This document shows, piece after piece, positions 5,506-5,654 of a stretch of DNA of 5,654 nucleotides. This DNA is from Chloroflexota bacterium (lineage in GTDB: Bacteria > Chloroflexota > Dormibacteria > CF-121), in NCBI GenBank assembly GCA_005880605.1, contig VBIS01000146.1:1-5654 (forward strand), given 5' to 3'. A program made the translations under genes and the position numbers. Under the pieces are notes generated by a model. It saw nothing but the letters and a program-made list of their open reading frames with translations. It searched no databases and was not told where the DNA came from. How positions within the stretch are numbered: position 1 is the first letter of the stretch; every line of letters starts with the position of its first letter.

Positions 5506-5654
5506 ATGGCCCACGAGCAGCCAGTGGATGCGGCTGGCTTCGATGCCGCCGTCCACGCGGAAAGTGGCCGGCTGTTCGCCGTGGCCTACGCCATCCTGCG
5601 GGACGTCCAGGAGGCCGAAGACGCGGTGCAGGAAACCATGGAGCAGGCCTGGCG
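5506..5654 (+). CDS. ECF-family RNA polymerase sigma factor, N-terminal fragment cut by window
   Basis: Forty-nine full codons are visible before the edge, translated by hand. The protein opens MAHEQPVDAAGFDAAVHAES, then GRLFAVAYAILRDVQEAEDAVQETMEQAWR, which is a clear sigma-70 region 2.1-2.2: an L/F-rich helix, ILRD, then AEDAVQET followed by AW, contacting the beta' clamp of RNA polymerase. The short N-terminus before region 2 indicates an ECF (group 4) factor. The DNA-binding region 4 and any anti-sigma partner lie outside the window, so its stimulus is unknown. I chose the ATG at 5506; an in-frame GTG at 5500 would add two residues. No Shine-Dalgarno is evident at either. Confidence 0.85.
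   Translation, partial: MAHEQPVDAAGFDAAVHAESGRLFAVAYAILRDVQEAEDAVQETMEQAW

Noticed and set aside
1..5654. A previously undescribed defence, mobile or biosynthetic system
   Set aside because: Every sizeable gene belongs to a well-known family and there are no terminal repeats, integrases, arrays or unknown conserved genes in the window.

Overview
This is a GC-rich, densely packed bacterial chromosomal window with three parts. I see no mobile element, CRISPR array, tRNA or rRNA, and nothing that amounts to a new multi-gene system. The most unusual feature is an overlap between a protein gene and the RNase P RNA gene.

The left half (1-2818, minus strand) is an operon for a branched-chain 2-oxoacid dehydrogenase complex. 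It is read E1 alpha (2818-1733), E1 beta (1736-765), then E2 (from 772 leftward, cut by the window edge). The genes overlap by 4 and 8 bases, which suggests translational coupling. E1 supplies the thiamine-diphosphate-dependent decarboxylase, and E2 carries the swinging lipoyl arm and acyltransferase core. No E3 (lipoamide dehydrogenase) gene is in the window.

A 55-base divergent gap (2819-2873) separates this operon from a plus-strand pair. That pair is ribonuclease HIII (2874-3854) followed, with a 4-base GTGA overlap, by a 12-helix major facilitator exporter (3851-5131). Each side of the gap has a -10-like box so close to its start codon that the transcripts would have almost no leader.

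The RNase P RNA gene rnpB (about 5057-5431, bacterial type A) begins inside the last 24 codons of the exporter gene, and its promoter lies just upstream within that gene. A short spacer with an inverted repeat follows. The window ends with the first 49 codons of an ECF-type sigma factor (5506 to the edge).

Organism: high GC, near-leaderless starts and an actinobacterial-type BkdABC operon (E2 lipoyl motif ETAKA, linker LVGYG) point to a high-GC Terrabacteria lineage. RNase HIII argues against typical Actinomycetota, and a type A RNase P RNA argues against Bacillota. A Chloroflexota- or Dormibacterota-like bacterium would fit, but this is inference and of low confidence.
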